A stretch of DNA of 64,000 nt from CAZKCI01 sp964584165 (GCA_964584165.1 CAZOYW010000007.1:1-64000); one strand, 5' to 3'. Positions 24,711-33,238 are shown, counted from the first letter of the stretch. Notes: generated from the sequence alone by a model not told the origin. A program made the numbers and translations.

Positions 24711-25553
24711 ATGAGGTCGATCAGCCCGGCTATCGCGATCGCGTCCGCGATCTTGTTCGGAACGGCCCTCCCCGCCCGCGGGCAGGCGCCGGCGTTTACG
24801 CCGCCGCCCGCGCTCACCCCGCCGCCGGCGAAAATCCAGGCCTCTCCCTCCCCCCTCTCCCCCGAGGCCGCCGCCGCGATCGAGGCGGCCCGCCGGAGAC
24901 GGGAGGAGAACGTCCTGACCGAAACCGGAGCGCGCTCACTCCAGGGCGGCGAGGGGCCCGTCAACCCCGACCTGCTCTACCGGCAGGGCGCCGCCGCGCT
25001 CGAACTCACGCCCGAGGAGAGCCGCCAGAACCTTCTCTTCAGCCTGGGCGCCCAGAGCGTCCTCGGCCCCTCCTCCGGGGGCGATTACCGGGCGACTACC
25101 GGATCGTCCAGCGGGGGGAGGATCGACCAGCGGGGGCAGAGCGCGACGGTCTACGGCCCCTCCGGGAAAACCGCCGGGCGCTTCCAGAAGACGGGCGAGG
25201 CCACCTTCCTCTACGGCCCGGACGGGAAGGTCCAGGGCCGGGTCCAGAAATCCGGAAACACCGTCCTCCTCTACGGGGCCGACGGCAAACCGTCAGGGCG
25301 CATCCAGGAATCGGGCAACACCACCACGGTCTACGACCAGCGGGGCGCTATCTCGGGGCGGGTGGTGACGCAGGGGGAAACGTCCCTTCTCTACGGTCCG
25401 GACGGCAAGCCGCTCGGGCGGGTGCAGAAAATGGGCGACGTCACCACCTTCTTCGGCGCGGACGGGAAGACGACGGGGAGGATGGAGCAGCGGGGCAACA
25501 CCACCTACTTCTACGGCCCCGACGGGAAGATGACCGGCCGGACCCAGCGCTAG
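24711..25553 (+). CDS. Secreted protein of exact 20-residue repeats (YGPDGK...GR.QK.GNT)
   Basis: A 280-residue exported protein: signal peptide (1-24), a Pro-rich stretch, a charged helical region (50-115), then from ~136 to the end a repeat with exactly 20-residue period. The GR dipeptide recurs at 136, 156, 176, 196, 216, 236, 256 and 276 with YGPDGK or a variant between. The pattern suggests a regular beta-solenoid or stacked hairpins. AAAGGAGG precedes the ATG. The TAG stop is the first triplet of a CTAGCCCGA-type hairpin. Function unknown. Confidence 0.7.
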   Translation: MRSISPAIAIASAILFGTALPARGQAPAFTPPPALTPPPAKIQASPSPLSPEAAAAIEAARRRREENVLTETGARSLQGGEGPVNPDLLYRQGAAALELTPEESRQNLLFSLGAQSVLGPSSGGDYRATTGSSSGGRIDQRGQSATVYGPSGKTAGRFQKTGEATFLYGPDGKVQGRVQKSGNTVLLYGADGKPSGRIQESGNTTTVYDQRGAISGRVVTQGETSLLYGPDGKPLGRVQKMGDVTTFFGADGKTTGRMEQRGNTTYFYGPDGKMTGRTQR

Positions 25554-25602
25554 CCCGAATTATTCAGGAAGATCTTGCGATCTTCCTGAATAATTCGGGC
25601 TA
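25551..25602. repeat. TAGCCCGAATTATTC hairpin
   Basis: A perfect long hairpin with GGAAGATC / GATCTTCC core whose first triplet is the stop codon of the preceding gene. It is likely a 3' structure and a member of the CTAGCCCGG family. Confidence 0.7.
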
Positions 25603-25721
25603 ACTCGCGCCACGTATAGTTCAGCTGCCGGGCCAACTTGGGTCGCGGCCCCGAGTGGATTCTTGGGATGCGGGGCAGGCGGGGATGCCGCTTCCACGGG
25701 CTTGGCTTGGATCGCAGCCCC

Positions 25722-26186
25722 TCACGCCATCTCCAGGACCACCCACCCGGAGTCCGGGTTGTTCCCCGGGACCTCGATCTCGGCCAGGACCTTCCACTCG
25801 TGTTTGGCGTTGGAGCCGCGGTAGGTGGGGAGGACGCCGGCGGGCAGCGTGACGGTCGCCTCCCAGTCCTGCTCGCTCTTGGCGGGGAGCGGCTGGGAGG
25901 GGGCGACCTGGATCCGCTGCTCGTAGGTGGCGGCCGACCGCTCGATGTCCTCCTTGACCGCCTCGATCCGGTCTCCCGTCTTCTTCGCCACCTCCACGTC
26001 CTTCACCCGCACCGTCTCGACGCCCGCCACCTTGAGGAAGACCCCCTGGGACTCCAGGGCGGTTTCCCCCACCGTCGCGTGGATCCGGACCTTGAACGGC
26101 CCGGCCCGCGACGGCTCGATCGCCTCCAGGGTGAGCTTCGCCCCCCCTCCGGTGACGAAGTTGACCAGTTTTCCCAGGAATCCCAT
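25722..26186 (-). CDS. Arrestin/Spo0M-like beta-sandwich protein (tentative)
   Basis: A 154-residue soluble protein with no signal peptide, beginning MGFLGKLVNFVTGGGAKLTL. The strand pattern (GPFKVRIHATVGETALESQGVFLKV, then WEATVTLPAGVLPTYRG, KHEWKVLAEIEVPGNNPDSGW) resembles an arrestin-like or Spo0M-type fold, in which a polarised beta-sandwich ends with a strand packing against the other sheet. This is a fold-level guess. The start at 26186 has GGGAG upstream; the 43-residue extension to 26315 is rejected as low-complexity. Confidence 0.5.
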   Translation of the reverse strand: MGFLGKLVNFVTGGGAKLTLEAIEPSRAGPFKVRIHATVGETALESQGVFLKVAGVETVRVKDVEVAKKTGDRIEAVKEDIERSAATYEQRIQVAPSQPLPAKSEQDWEATVTLPAGVLPTYRGSNAKHEWKVLAEIEVPGNNPDSGWVVLEMA

Positions 26187-26501
26187 GGCTCCCTCCCGCG
26201 GCGCGCGCCGGCGCGCCGCCAGTGTCGTTGCCGAAGTTGTTGGCCCGATCTGCGATCGGGCGATCCGGGTCCTCTCCCGCCGGTTAGCGGGACCGACCCG
26301 CAAGTCTTTTGCCATGGTATCCCAACCCCGGAGCTAAGGCAATCGCTCCCCGGGACCGGGGGCGGGCGCGGAAGGGGATCGTCGGGGATCTCGGGAGGAA
26401 ATTGCGCTAGCCCGCTTTCGTCATGAAAATCGATGGTTTTCATGAATAAAACCGGCTAGACTTTATTGAAGGCAACCGGCAAACGGCGAAAGGAGGGCGC
26501 A
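26187..26501. other. Gene-free stretch with one repeat hairpin
   Basis: 315 bases between divergent genes. It contains GC-rich palindromic patches (GCGCGCCGGCGCGCC near 26201, GCCCGATCTGCGATCGGGC near 26243) and the hairpin at 26407-26459. I see no convincing gene in it. Confidence 0.5.
26407..26459. repeat. CTAGCCCG hairpin
   Basis: CTAGCCCGCTTTCGTCATG with an AAAATC/GATGGTTTT core closing to ACCGGCTAG; more degenerate than other members of the family. It precedes the small membrane protein at 26502. Confidence 0.55.
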
Positions 26502-26750
26502 ATGCATGCGGTGCTCTGGGTCCTCACCGTGGTCTGCTTGGCCTCCGGGCTCTTCCTCATCCTCTCCCCCGGCGGCTTCACCCGCGTTTCCAAGACGCTG
26601 GATAAGCGCTACTCCACCGACAACCTGGCCGAGCTCCTGGAGAGGTACATCGACGTCAACGAGCGCCTCCTCCAGTTCGTCCGGGTGATCGGAGTCTTCG
26701 CCCTGATCGTAGGCATCTTCCTTCTCCTCTCCGTCCTTAAGCTCCCCTGA
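26502..26750 (+). CDS. Small two-helix membrane protein
   Basis: An 82-residue protein with two hydrophobic helices (residues ~3-20 and 60-80) around a soluble central segment (TRVSKTLDKRYSTDNLAELLERYIDVNERLL). GAAAGGAGG lies upstream of ATG 26502; the frame to 26466 is rejected. It converges on the ABC permease gene, whose stop is 5 bases away. The family is not recognised. Confidence 0.6.
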   Translation: MHAVLWVLTVVCLASGLFLILSPGGFTRVSKTLDKRYSTDNLAELLERYIDVNERLLQFVRVIGVFALIVGIFLLLSVLKLP

Positions 26751-26754
26751 GCGC

Positions 26755-27690
26755 CTACTCGCGCCGGTAGGGGCGCAGAAGCGCGCCCGGTCCCCCCGCC
26801 CCGCGGCTGGAGAAGGCGAGGAGGACGATCGTCAGGAGATAGGGGAGGAGGAGGAGGTACTGGTAGGGAAGTTTCAGGCCCGCTCCCTGGAGGCGGAGCT
26901 GGGCGGCGTCGAGCGCTCCGAAGAAGAGCGCCCCCAGAAGAATCCCCCCCGGTTTCCATTTCCCGAAGACCACGAGCGCGAGCGCCACCCACCCCCGCCC
27001 CGCCACCATCCCGGGGAGAAACATGTTGAACTGGGCGATGGAGAGGAAGGCCCCGCCCAGCCCCATCAGCCCCCCGCCCAGGGCCACGGCGGCGTAGCGG
27101 GCCCGGTAGACGTTGATCCCCGCCGCGTCGGCCGCCGCGGGGTTCTCCCCCGCCGCCCGAAGGCTGAGCCCCCAGCGCGTCCGGTAGACAAGGAAGGAGA
27201 GGACCGCGAGGAGGAGGAGGGCCAGGTAGGTGAGGGCGTACTGGCCGAAGAGGATGGGCCCGGCGAAGGGGATCTCCGAGAGCGCCCGTAAGTGCACCGG
27301 GGCGAAGGGCGTGACGTGCGGGGGGGTGGCCGGCGTCCCCAGGACCAGGCGGTGCACGTAGAGGGCGAGTCCGGAGGCGAAGATCGTCAGGCCCAAGCCC
27401 GCGACGTGCTGGGAGACGCCGAGGCTCACGGCCAGGGCCGCTTGGACCAGCCCGAGGGCGATCCCGGCGGCCAGCGCCAGCGCCGTCCCCAGCCAGAGGG
27501 AGCCGGTGAAGTAGGCGCCGAGGAAGGCGACGAGCGCTCCCAGGGCCATGATCCCTTCGATCCCCAGGTTGACCACACCGGACCTCTCCGAGAGCCATTC
27601 GCCCAATCCGGCGAAGAGAAGGGGCGTGGCCATCCGAACCGCGGCGGCGAGGAGTCCGGCCAGGAAGGCGGCGGTGAGCATCTCGTTCAT
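26755..27690 (-). CDS. BMP-type ABC transporter permease 2
   Basis: A 311-residue permease of the branched-chain-like BPD_transp_2 family with about eight to ten helices. SERSGVVNLGIEGIMALGALVAF near the N-terminus and LRAAGENPAAADAAGINVYRAR (the coupling loop) are characteristic of YufQ/NupQ-type nucleoside permeases. It is the fourth gene of a lipoprotein-ATPase-permease-permease operon and starts 13 bases after the end of the first permease gene. Confidence 0.88.
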   Translation of the reverse strand: MNEMLTAAFLAGLLAAAVRMATPLLFAGLGEWLSERSGVVNLGIEGIMALGALVAFLGAYFTGSLWLGTALALAAGIALGLVQAALAVSLGVSQHVAGLGLTIFASGLALYVHRLVLGTPATPPHVTPFAPVHLRALSEIPFAGPILFGQYALTYLALLLLAVLSFLVYRTRWGLSLRAAGENPAAADAAGINVYRARYAAVALGGGLMGLGGAFLSIAQFNMFLPGMVAGRGWVALALVVFGKWKPGGILLGALFFGALDAAQLRLQGAGLKLPYQYLLLLPYLLTIVLLAFSSRGAGGPGALLRPYRRE

Positions 27691-27703
27691 CGTCGGCGCC
27701 CTC

Positions 27704-28801
27704 TCAGGCCGGCCCCGGGTTTCCCGCCCCCTCCGGAAGGGCGCGCGGCGCGCGACGGACGACGATCCGGAAGCGGGAGAGGATAAGAACCGAGAGCATG
27801 GAGAGGAGGAAGAGGCCCTGGAGGGTCTCCGCCAGGGCCACCGGCACGCCGGTGTAGCGGCTCATCAGCTCGGCCCCGGTGACGATGACCGCGATCAGGA
27901 TTGCGGATAGGACCACGCCGACCGCGTCGAGCCCTCCCAGGGTGGCGGCCACCACGCCCGCGTAGCCGTAGCCGGCCGAGAGCTTCTCGATCAGGTTGTA
28001 GCGCAAACCGATCACCTCGCCGCAGCCGGCCAGACCCGCCAGCCCCCCGGAGAGGAAGGAGGCGATCAGGATCGCCCGGACCACCGGCACCCCGGCGAAG
28101 GCGGCAGCCCGGGGGTTCCTCCCCGCCGCCTGGAGCTCGAAGCCGCGGACCGACTTCCGCATCAGGAGGCGGACGGCCGCCGCGGCGGCCAGGGCGACGA
28201 TCACCCCGGCGTGGAGGCGGGTCCCGGGGAGGAGGATGGGGAGGCGGACGTTTAAGGGGACGGTCGGCGAGTTCGGCCACATCGTGGAGGGGTCCTTAAG
28301 CGGGCCGTCGAGGAGGGCGGAGACGGCGTAGATGACGACGGAGTTGGAGAGGAGCGTCGCCACCACCTCGTTGACGCCGAGCTTCGTCTTGAGAAGCCCC
28401 GCCCCGAGCGCGAAGAGGCCGCCCGCGGCGAAGGCCGCGATGAGCAGGACGGGCACGGAGAGGACGGAAGAAAAAGGCAGGACGAGGCCCAGGGTCGCCG
28501 CGGCGAGCGCGCCGAGGTAAAGCTGGCCCTCGCCGCCCAGGTTGTAGAAGCGGGCCGAGAAGGCGACGGCGGCGGCGAGCCCCGTCAGGACGAGCGGCGC
28601 CGCCTTGACCGCCGTCTCGGCTAGGCTCGTTTTCGACCCCAGGGCGCCCCGGAATATCCAGGCGAAGACGGCGACGGGATCGGCCCCGGCGGGGAGGATG
28701 AGGAGGAAGGAGAGGAGGAAGGCGATGAGGAGCGCGAGGAGGGGGAGGAGAAGCCTCCCCCAGAGCGGGAGCGGCTGCCGCTTCTCCAGGCGGATCTTCA
28801 C
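27704..28801 (-). CDS. BMP-type ABC transporter permease 1
   Basis: A 365-residue permease of the YufP/NupP type: TSLAETAVKAAPLVLTGLAAAVAFSARFYNLGGEGQLYLGAL, LGVNEVVATLLSNSVVIY and the coupling loop FELQAAGRNPRAAAFAGV. It pairs with the next permease to form the channel. Its ATG overlaps the end of the ATPase gene by four bases, indicating translational coupling. Confidence 0.88.
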   Translation of the reverse strand: MKIRLEKRQPLPLWGRLLLPLLALLIAFLLSFLLILPAGADPVAVFAWIFRGALGSKTSLAETAVKAAPLVLTGLAAAVAFSARFYNLGGEGQLYLGALAAATLGLVLPFSSVLSVPVLLIAAFAAGGLFALGAGLLKTKLGVNEVVATLLSNSVVIYAVSALLDGPLKDPSTMWPNSPTVPLNVRLPILLPGTRLHAGVIVALAAAAAVRLLMRKSVRGFELQAAGRNPRAAAFAGVPVVRAILIASFLSGGLAGLAGCGEVIGLRYNLIEKLSAGYGYAGVVAATLGGLDAVGVVLSAILIAVIVTGAELMSRYTGVPVALAETLQGLFLLSMLSVLILSRFRIVVRRAPRALPEGAGNPGPA

Positions 28802-30315
28802 CGCGCCCCTCCCGCCATCAGGAGGCCGATCCGCCCCCGATCGGCTTCCTCCCGGGGGAAGACCCCGGCGATCCGGCCGGCGGCGATGACCGCGATGGTG
28901 TCGGAGAGGGCGAGGATCTCCTCCAGGTCCTCCGAGACGAGGAGGATCGCCGCCCCCCGTTCCCGCTCGGCCCGGAGGCGCCCGTGGACGAAGGCGGCGG
29001 CGGCGAGATCGAGACCCCGGGTCGGCTGGGAAGCCAGGACGAGCGCGGGGCGGGGATCGAGCGCCCGGGCGAGGATCGCCTTCTGAAGGTTCCCCCCCGA
29101 GAGGGTGGCGGCCTCGGCCTCCAGGCCGTGGGCCTTGATCGAGTACTCGATAGCCAGTCTCCCGGCAAACTCCCGGATCCGCCGCCGGTCCCGCCAGCCG
29201 CGCCGGGCGAGGGGCGGAAGGTGGTAGCGCTCCAGGGCGAGGTTCTCGGCGAGGCTCAAGTCGAGGATCGCCCCCGTCTCCATCCGGTCCTCGGGGATCC
29301 GCCCCACTCCCGACTCGACCAGTTGCCGGGGGGAGAATCCCGCCGCTTTCCTCTCCCGAAGGACGATCTCGCCGGCCTCCGCGCGCCGCGCCCCGCTCAA
29401 GATCTCCATCAGCTCGCGCTGGCCGTTTCCGGAAACGCCGGCCAGCCCCGCGATCTCCCCCTCCCGGACGGCCAGGGAGACGCCCCGGAGGGCGGGGAGG
29501 CCGAGGTCGTTCCGGGCCCAGAGGTTTCTGACCGAGAGAACGGGGACGCCGAACGCCCGCCGGACGCCGGGGCGGGACGCCGCGACGGGACGGCCGACCA
29601 TCGCCCGGGCGAGCTCGGCGTCGGTCGTCTCGGCGGTCCGCTTCTCGAGCGCCGTCACGCCGGAGCGGAGAACCATCACCCGGTCGGAGAAGGCGAAGAC
29701 CTCGGGGAGGCGATGGGTGATCAGGACGATCCCCTTCCCCTCCGCCCTAAGCGCCCGCAGGACCGTCCCCAGCTCCTCCGCCTCGCGGGGGGTGAGGACG
29801 GCGGTCGGCTCGTCGAGGATGAGGATCTCGGCCCCCCGGCTCAAGGCCTTCACGATCTCCACCCGCTGCTTCTCCCCGACCGAAAGGGAGCGGACAGCCC
29901 GCCCGGGATCGACCGGGAGCCGGTAGCGCGCGGAAAGCCGGGCGACCTCCCGCTCCGCCTCCGCCCGGCCGAGGAGGAAGCCTCTGCGGCCGAGGAGGAC
30001 GTTCTCGGCCGCGGTCATCTCCTCGACCAGGGCGAAGTGCTGCTGGACCATCCCGATCCCGAGGGCGACGGCCGCGGCCGGGGAGCGGATTTGGACGGGG
30101 CGACCGCGGACGAGGATCTCCCCCTCCTCCGGCGCGTAGAGGCCGTAGAGGACCTTCATCAGGGTGGATTTCCCGGCGCCGTTCTCGCCCAGGAGGGCGA
30201 GGACCTCACCCCGGCGCAGGGTCAGGGAGACGCCGGCGTTGGCCGCCTCGCCGAAGAAGCTCTTCACGATCCCGCGCATCTCGACGAGCGGGGCGGGGTC
30301 GGTCGGGGGAGTCAT
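28798..30315 (-). CDS. BMP-type ABC transporter ATPase, tandem NBD
   Basis: A 505-residue protein with two nucleotide-binding halves. The first has Walker A GENGAGKS (43-50), LSVGEKQRVEI and Walker B ILILDEPTAVL. The second has a degenerate Walker A (GVSGNGQRELMEIL) and LSGGNLQK, as in the sugar/nucleoside (RbsA, YufO/NupO) subfamily. It energises nucleoside uptake with the two permeases and the lipoprotein. Confidence 0.9.
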   Translation of the reverse strand: MTPPTDPAPLVEMRGIVKSFFGEAANAGVSLTLRRGEVLALLGENGAGKSTLMKVLYGLYAPEEGEILVRGRPVQIRSPAAAVALGIGMVQQHFALVEEMTAAENVLLGRRGFLLGRAEAEREVARLSARYRLPVDPGRAVRSLSVGEKQRVEIVKALSRGAEILILDEPTAVLTPREAEELGTVLRALRAEGKGIVLITHRLPEVFAFSDRVMVLRSGVTALEKRTAETTDAELARAMVGRPVAASRPGVRRAFGVPVLSVRNLWARNDLGLPALRGVSLAVREGEIAGLAGVSGNGQRELMEILSGARRAEAGEIVLRERKAAGFSPRQLVESGVGRIPEDRMETGAILDLSLAENLALERYHLPPLARRGWRDRRRIREFAGRLAIEYSIKAHGLEAEAATLSGGNLQKAILARALDPRPALVLASQPTRGLDLAAAAFVHGRLRAERERGAAILLVSEDLEEILALSDTIAVIAAGRIAGVFPREEADRGRIGLLMAGGAR

Positions 30316-30336
30316 AAAGCGGAAGTCATTCGCTTC

Positions 30337-31350
30337 TCAGTCCGAAACCGGTATCGCCTCGCTCACCGGGACGACGAAGGTCCCGGAGAGGATCTCCCTC
30401 GCCTTGGCTTCGATCATCGCCTTGACCTCGGCGGGAAGCCTTTCCTCGAAGCGGCCGTAGGGGGCCAGCGCGGCCCCGCCCTTTTTCATCATCGACCACT
30501 CGGCATAGTCGCGCCCGGACCATTCCCCCGCCCGCAGCGAGCGGACCGCTTCAACGAGCGTAGGGTACATGTCCCAGAGCGGGCCGGTCACGACGTGGTC
30601 GGGCGCGAGCGCGGACTGGTCGAGGATGTTGCCGAAGGCGAGGAGGTTCAGCTCCTGGGCCGCCTCGATCACCCCGTAGCGCTCGGCGTAGAAGACGTCG
30701 GCCCGGAGCGCGGAGGCCGCGTAGACCGCCTCCTTGGCCTTGGGCGGGTCGAACCAGGAGTTAATGAAGATCACTTTGACCCGGGCGTCGGGGCGGGAGG
30801 CCTTAGCCCCGGCGCGGAAGGCGTTGATCAGGCGGTTGACCTCGGGGACGGAGTAGCCCCCGACGACCCCGATCGTCCCGGTCCGGGTGAGTTTTCCCGC
30901 GATCATCCCGCAGAGGAAGGCCGGCTCGTGGATCCAGTCGTCGAAGACGGAGAAGTTGGGCGGGACCGGACGGAGGCCGGAGCCGAAGAGGAAGGCGACC
31001 TTCGGGAAATCTTTGGCCACGCGCCTCACCGCCTCCTCGTTCCCGAAGGCGTCGCCCAGGATGAGGTCGAAGCCCCGCCCGGCGAACTCGCGGACCACCC
31101 GTTCCACGTCCGGGTTGGGGACGGACTCCGTCCATTCGTAGCCGACGCCGAGCGCGCCCTTCGCCTTCAGGCAGGCCTGGTGGATGACCGCCGGCCAGGG
31201 CTCCTCGATCGGTGTGGTGAAGACCCCGGCGATCCGGAGCGTCTCCTCCGGGCGAACCGCCTCCCGCTCTCCGCCCGCCCCCTTCCCGCAGGCCGAGAGG
31301 AGAATCCCGGCGGAGAGGACCGCCGTCAGTTTGAGCGCCGTCTTGGTCAT
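30337..31350 (-). CDS. BMP family substrate-binding lipoprotein
   Basis: A 337-residue lipoprotein (lipobox LLSAC, Cys about residue 21) of the BMP/PnrA family: RIAGVFTTPIEEPWPAVIHQ, FDLILGDAFGNEEAVRRVAKDFP and IGVVGGYSVPEVNRLINAFRAGAK. These proteins bind purine nucleosides or related compounds. It is the first gene of the four-gene ABC operon, 21 bases before the ATPase. The exact ligand is unknown. Confidence 0.9.
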   Translation of the reverse strand: MTKTALKLTAVLSAGILLSACGKGAGGEREAVRPEETLRIAGVFTTPIEEPWPAVIHQACLKAKGALGVGYEWTESVPNPDVERVVREFAGRGFDLILGDAFGNEEAVRRVAKDFPKVAFLFGSGLRPVPPNFSVFDDWIHEPAFLCGMIAGKLTRTGTIGVVGGYSVPEVNRLINAFRAGAKASRPDARVKVIFINSWFDPPKAKEAVYAASALRADVFYAERYGVIEAAQELNLLAFGNILDQSALAPDHVVTGPLWDMYPTLVEAVRSLRAGEWSGRDYAEWSMMKKGGAALAPYGRFEERLPAEVKAMIEAKAREILSGTFVVPVSEAIPVSD

Positions 31351-31362
31351 ACTTCCTCCTCC

Positions 31363-31415
31363 CTAGCCCGGATTATTCGTGAAAACTGAAGGTTTTCACG
31401 AATAATCCGGGCTAG
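31363..31415. repeat. CTAGCCCGG intergenic hairpin
   Basis: Perfect-looking CTAGCCCGGATTATTCGTG / CACGAATAATCCGGGCTAG stem with a GAAAAC core. It contains the CTA (TAG) stop codon of the upstream minus-strand gene and lies just before the BMP operon. Confidence 0.7.
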
Positions 31416-32548
31416 CGGCGGGGGCGGGCGCCGGTGCGGGCGCGCTGGATCGGGATGCCCGACTCCCGGAGCTCGTCGGCCGGGATGCTGTATTTCTCCA
31501 CCAGGGCGTTGAGTTTCTGCAGGGAATCCCCCTGGAGCATCCTCCGGAGGAGCTCGGGATCGGCGTTGCGGAGGGACTCCTTTCTCCTCTCCAGCCGCTC
31601 CTGGTTCACCCCCGTCTCGCTCGCCGCCCGGGCCTCGATCTCGGCAAGCATGCTGGCCCGTTTCTGTTGGATCTCCTCGTCGCTGGGACGGGAGGCGAGC
31701 CCGCTCAGGTAGTCGGCGAAGTCCTTCCGGTATTCCTCCCGCCGGGAGGGGTCGGTCAGGGGGGCGTAGGCGTCGACGAAGTTTTTCAGGTTGTAGGCGA
31801 TCTCCCGGGGTTCCGGCCCCCAGCTGTTCTGGGGGGGCGGCTCAACCCCCCGGGAGCGGAGCTCCTCCCGGGAGATGTTGTATTCGTCCATCAGCTCATC
31901 GAGCTCTTGGAAGCTGTCCAGTCCCCGGTAGTAGGAGAGCACGGACGCGAGGTCATCCGCGGAGGCGTTCCGGATCGTCTCCTGCCTTCGCTTCAGCTCC
32001 TCCCGCTCCCGCTCGCTCGCCGCCGCAGCGATCCGCGACTCCAGTTCCGCGAGCGTCCGTCCCCGGGCTCCTTCGGCGTCGCCGGCGCCCTCCGGCTTCA
32101 GGGTGGCGGCATAGGCGGCGAAGTCCTGGACGAACTTCTCGCGCCTCCCCTCCTCGATCCGGGACGCGTAATCATTGGCGAAGGCCTCGATCTTCGCGGC
32201 GGCGGAGACCGGGGGTCTCTCCGGGGCCTCGACGGTCTCCGGCGCAGCGACGGAGGGGGCGCTGGCGACGGCGGGAGCCTTTTCCGCCGGGAGGGGGCGG
32301 GCGAGGGCGGAAGCGTCTTTCTTTTCCCCCAAGCGGTCGCGGAGGGCGGCCAGCCGATTTTCGTAGTCGTCGGCCTGGCGGCGCCACTTCTTCGCCTCCG
32401 CCTCGTGCCGGGACGTGAGGCGGGCGATCTCGGCGCGGTGGCGTTCCTCCAGATCGCGGCAGCGGGCCTGGTAGTCCTCCTTGTCCCCGCAGGCGGAGAA
32501 AAGGAGGGGAATGCCGGCTCCAAGCAGGATCAGAACGGCGCGTCTCAT
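31412..32548 (-). CDS. Coiled-coil lipoprotein with internal duplication
   Basis: A 378-residue lipoprotein (lipobox LLFSAC) with an N-terminal coiled coil (residues ~22-80), a Pro/Ala linker, and two ~115-residue homologous segments. Each runs from an FxxDFAxYxxxL start through a charged LAEIE/LAELE helix to a DEYNIS / EKYSIP element followed by ELR-SG. The repeats cover roughly 125-255 and 275-370. No known family is recognised. It is periplasmic and membrane-anchored, with a possible scaffolding role. Confidence 0.65.
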   Translation of the reverse strand: MRRAVLILLGAGIPLLFSACGDKEDYQARCRDLEERHRAEIARLTSRHEAEAKKWRRQADDYENRLAALRDRLGEKKDASALARPLPAEKAPAVASAPSVAAPETVEAPERPPVSAAAKIEAFANDYASRIEEGRREKFVQDFAAYAATLKPEGAGDAEGARGRTLAELESRIAAAASEREREELKRRQETIRNASADDLASVLSYYRGLDSFQELDELMDEYNISREELRSRGVEPPPQNSWGPEPREIAYNLKNFVDAYAPLTDPSRREEYRKDFADYLSGLASRPSDEEIQQKRASMLAEIEARAASETGVNQERLERRKESLRNADPELLRRMLQGDSLQKLNALVEKYSIPADELRESGIPIQRARTGARPRR

Positions 32549-32570
32549 AACAACCTCCGCTCAACTCTAT

Positions 32571-32610
32571 TCCGGATTATTCGTGAAAACCAGCGGTTTT
32601 CACGAATCAG
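32571..32610. repeat. Degenerate CTAGCCCGG-family hairpin
   Basis: GGATTATTCGTGAAAACC pairs with GGTTTTCACGAATCA; the outer CTAGCC arms are lost. It lies between the divergent lipoprotein and DUF134 genes. Confidence 0.55.
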
Positions 32611-32648
32611 GAGATTTCGTTTGACGCCGCCCCCGAGGCGGGGTATTA

Positions 32649-32662
32649 TTAGCATACGCTAA
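32649..32662. promoter_or_regulatory. Palindrome TTAGCATACGCTAA upstream of DUF134 gene
   Basis: A 14-base palindrome with two central mismatches 38 bases before the DUF134 start. A related AGCATATGCT core lies at 47665 in the NifU-like / AbrB-like intergenic region. A candidate operator, possibly for the DUF134 protein itself. Confidence 0.4.
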
Positions 32663-32699
32663 TTTTGTTCAACCCCTGAAACCGCGCCGGGAGCCCGCC

Positions 32700-33089
32700 A
32701 TGCCCAGGCCCTTCAAGTGCCGTTTTGTGGAGAAACTCCCCCCCGCTGACTACTTCAAGCCGCGGGGTATCCCGCTCTCCGAGCTCGAGCTGGTCAACCT
32801 CACGGTGGATGAGTTCGAGGCGGTCCGCCTGGCCGACTACGAGGGGCTCTACCAGGAGCAGGCGGCGGAGCGGATGGGAGTCTCCCGGCCGACCTTCGGG
32901 AACATCCTGGCCGCGGCCCGGAAGAAGATCGCCGACGCCCTGGTCAACTCCCGGGCGATCCGGATCGAGGGAGGCGTTTACCGGACAGGGGACGCCTTCG
33001 GCAAAAACGCCCGCGGGAGGGGGCGGGGGGGTGGAGGCCGGCGTTGGAAACCCGGCCCGCCGACCGGCCCCGGAGCGCCGGGACGCTGA
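32700..33089 (+). CDS. DUF134 family helix-turn-helix protein
   Basis: A 129-residue protein of the DUF134 family: FKPRGIPLSELELVNLTVDEFEAVRLADYEGLYQEQAAERMGVSRPTFGNILAAARKKIADAL contains a sigma-70 region-4-like HTH (about 46-75), followed by a Gly/Arg-rich tail. DUF134 proteins occur near NifX-like and Fe-S ATPase genes in anaerobes. Here it opens a 15-kb run of such genes. It could regulate it, as inferred from position and the upstream palindrome. Confidence 0.85.
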   Translation: MPRPFKCRFVEKLPPADYFKPRGIPLSELELVNLTVDEFEAVRLADYEGLYQEQAAERMGVSRPTFGNILAAARKKIADALVNSRAIRIEGGVYRTGDAFGKNARGRGRGGGGRRWKPGPPTGPGAPGR

Positions 33090-33176
33090 ACCGGATCAAT
33101 TCTGGGGACCGCGAGCAAATTTGGGGATGGGAAGATCGCTGCGGATTCCCGAGGTAGCTTGTCTCAAAAACAACCG

Positions 33177-33222
33177 CCCGAATCGATCGGGAAGATCGCG
33201 CGATCTTCCCGGGCGATTCGGG
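33177..33222. repeat. CCCGAATCG hairpin
   Basis: CCCGAATCG...GGGAAGATCG / CGATCTTCCC...CGATTCGGG long hairpin immediately before the NifX-like gene at 33239; related to the CTAGCCCGG family by its GAAGATC core. Confidence 0.6.
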
Positions 33223-33238
33223 TCCAGGAGGGAGGAGC

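Noticed and set aside
28984..31389. 801-residue plus-strand frame opposite the BMP operon
   Set aside because: Antisense shadow of the ATPase and lipoprotein genes; no family signature.
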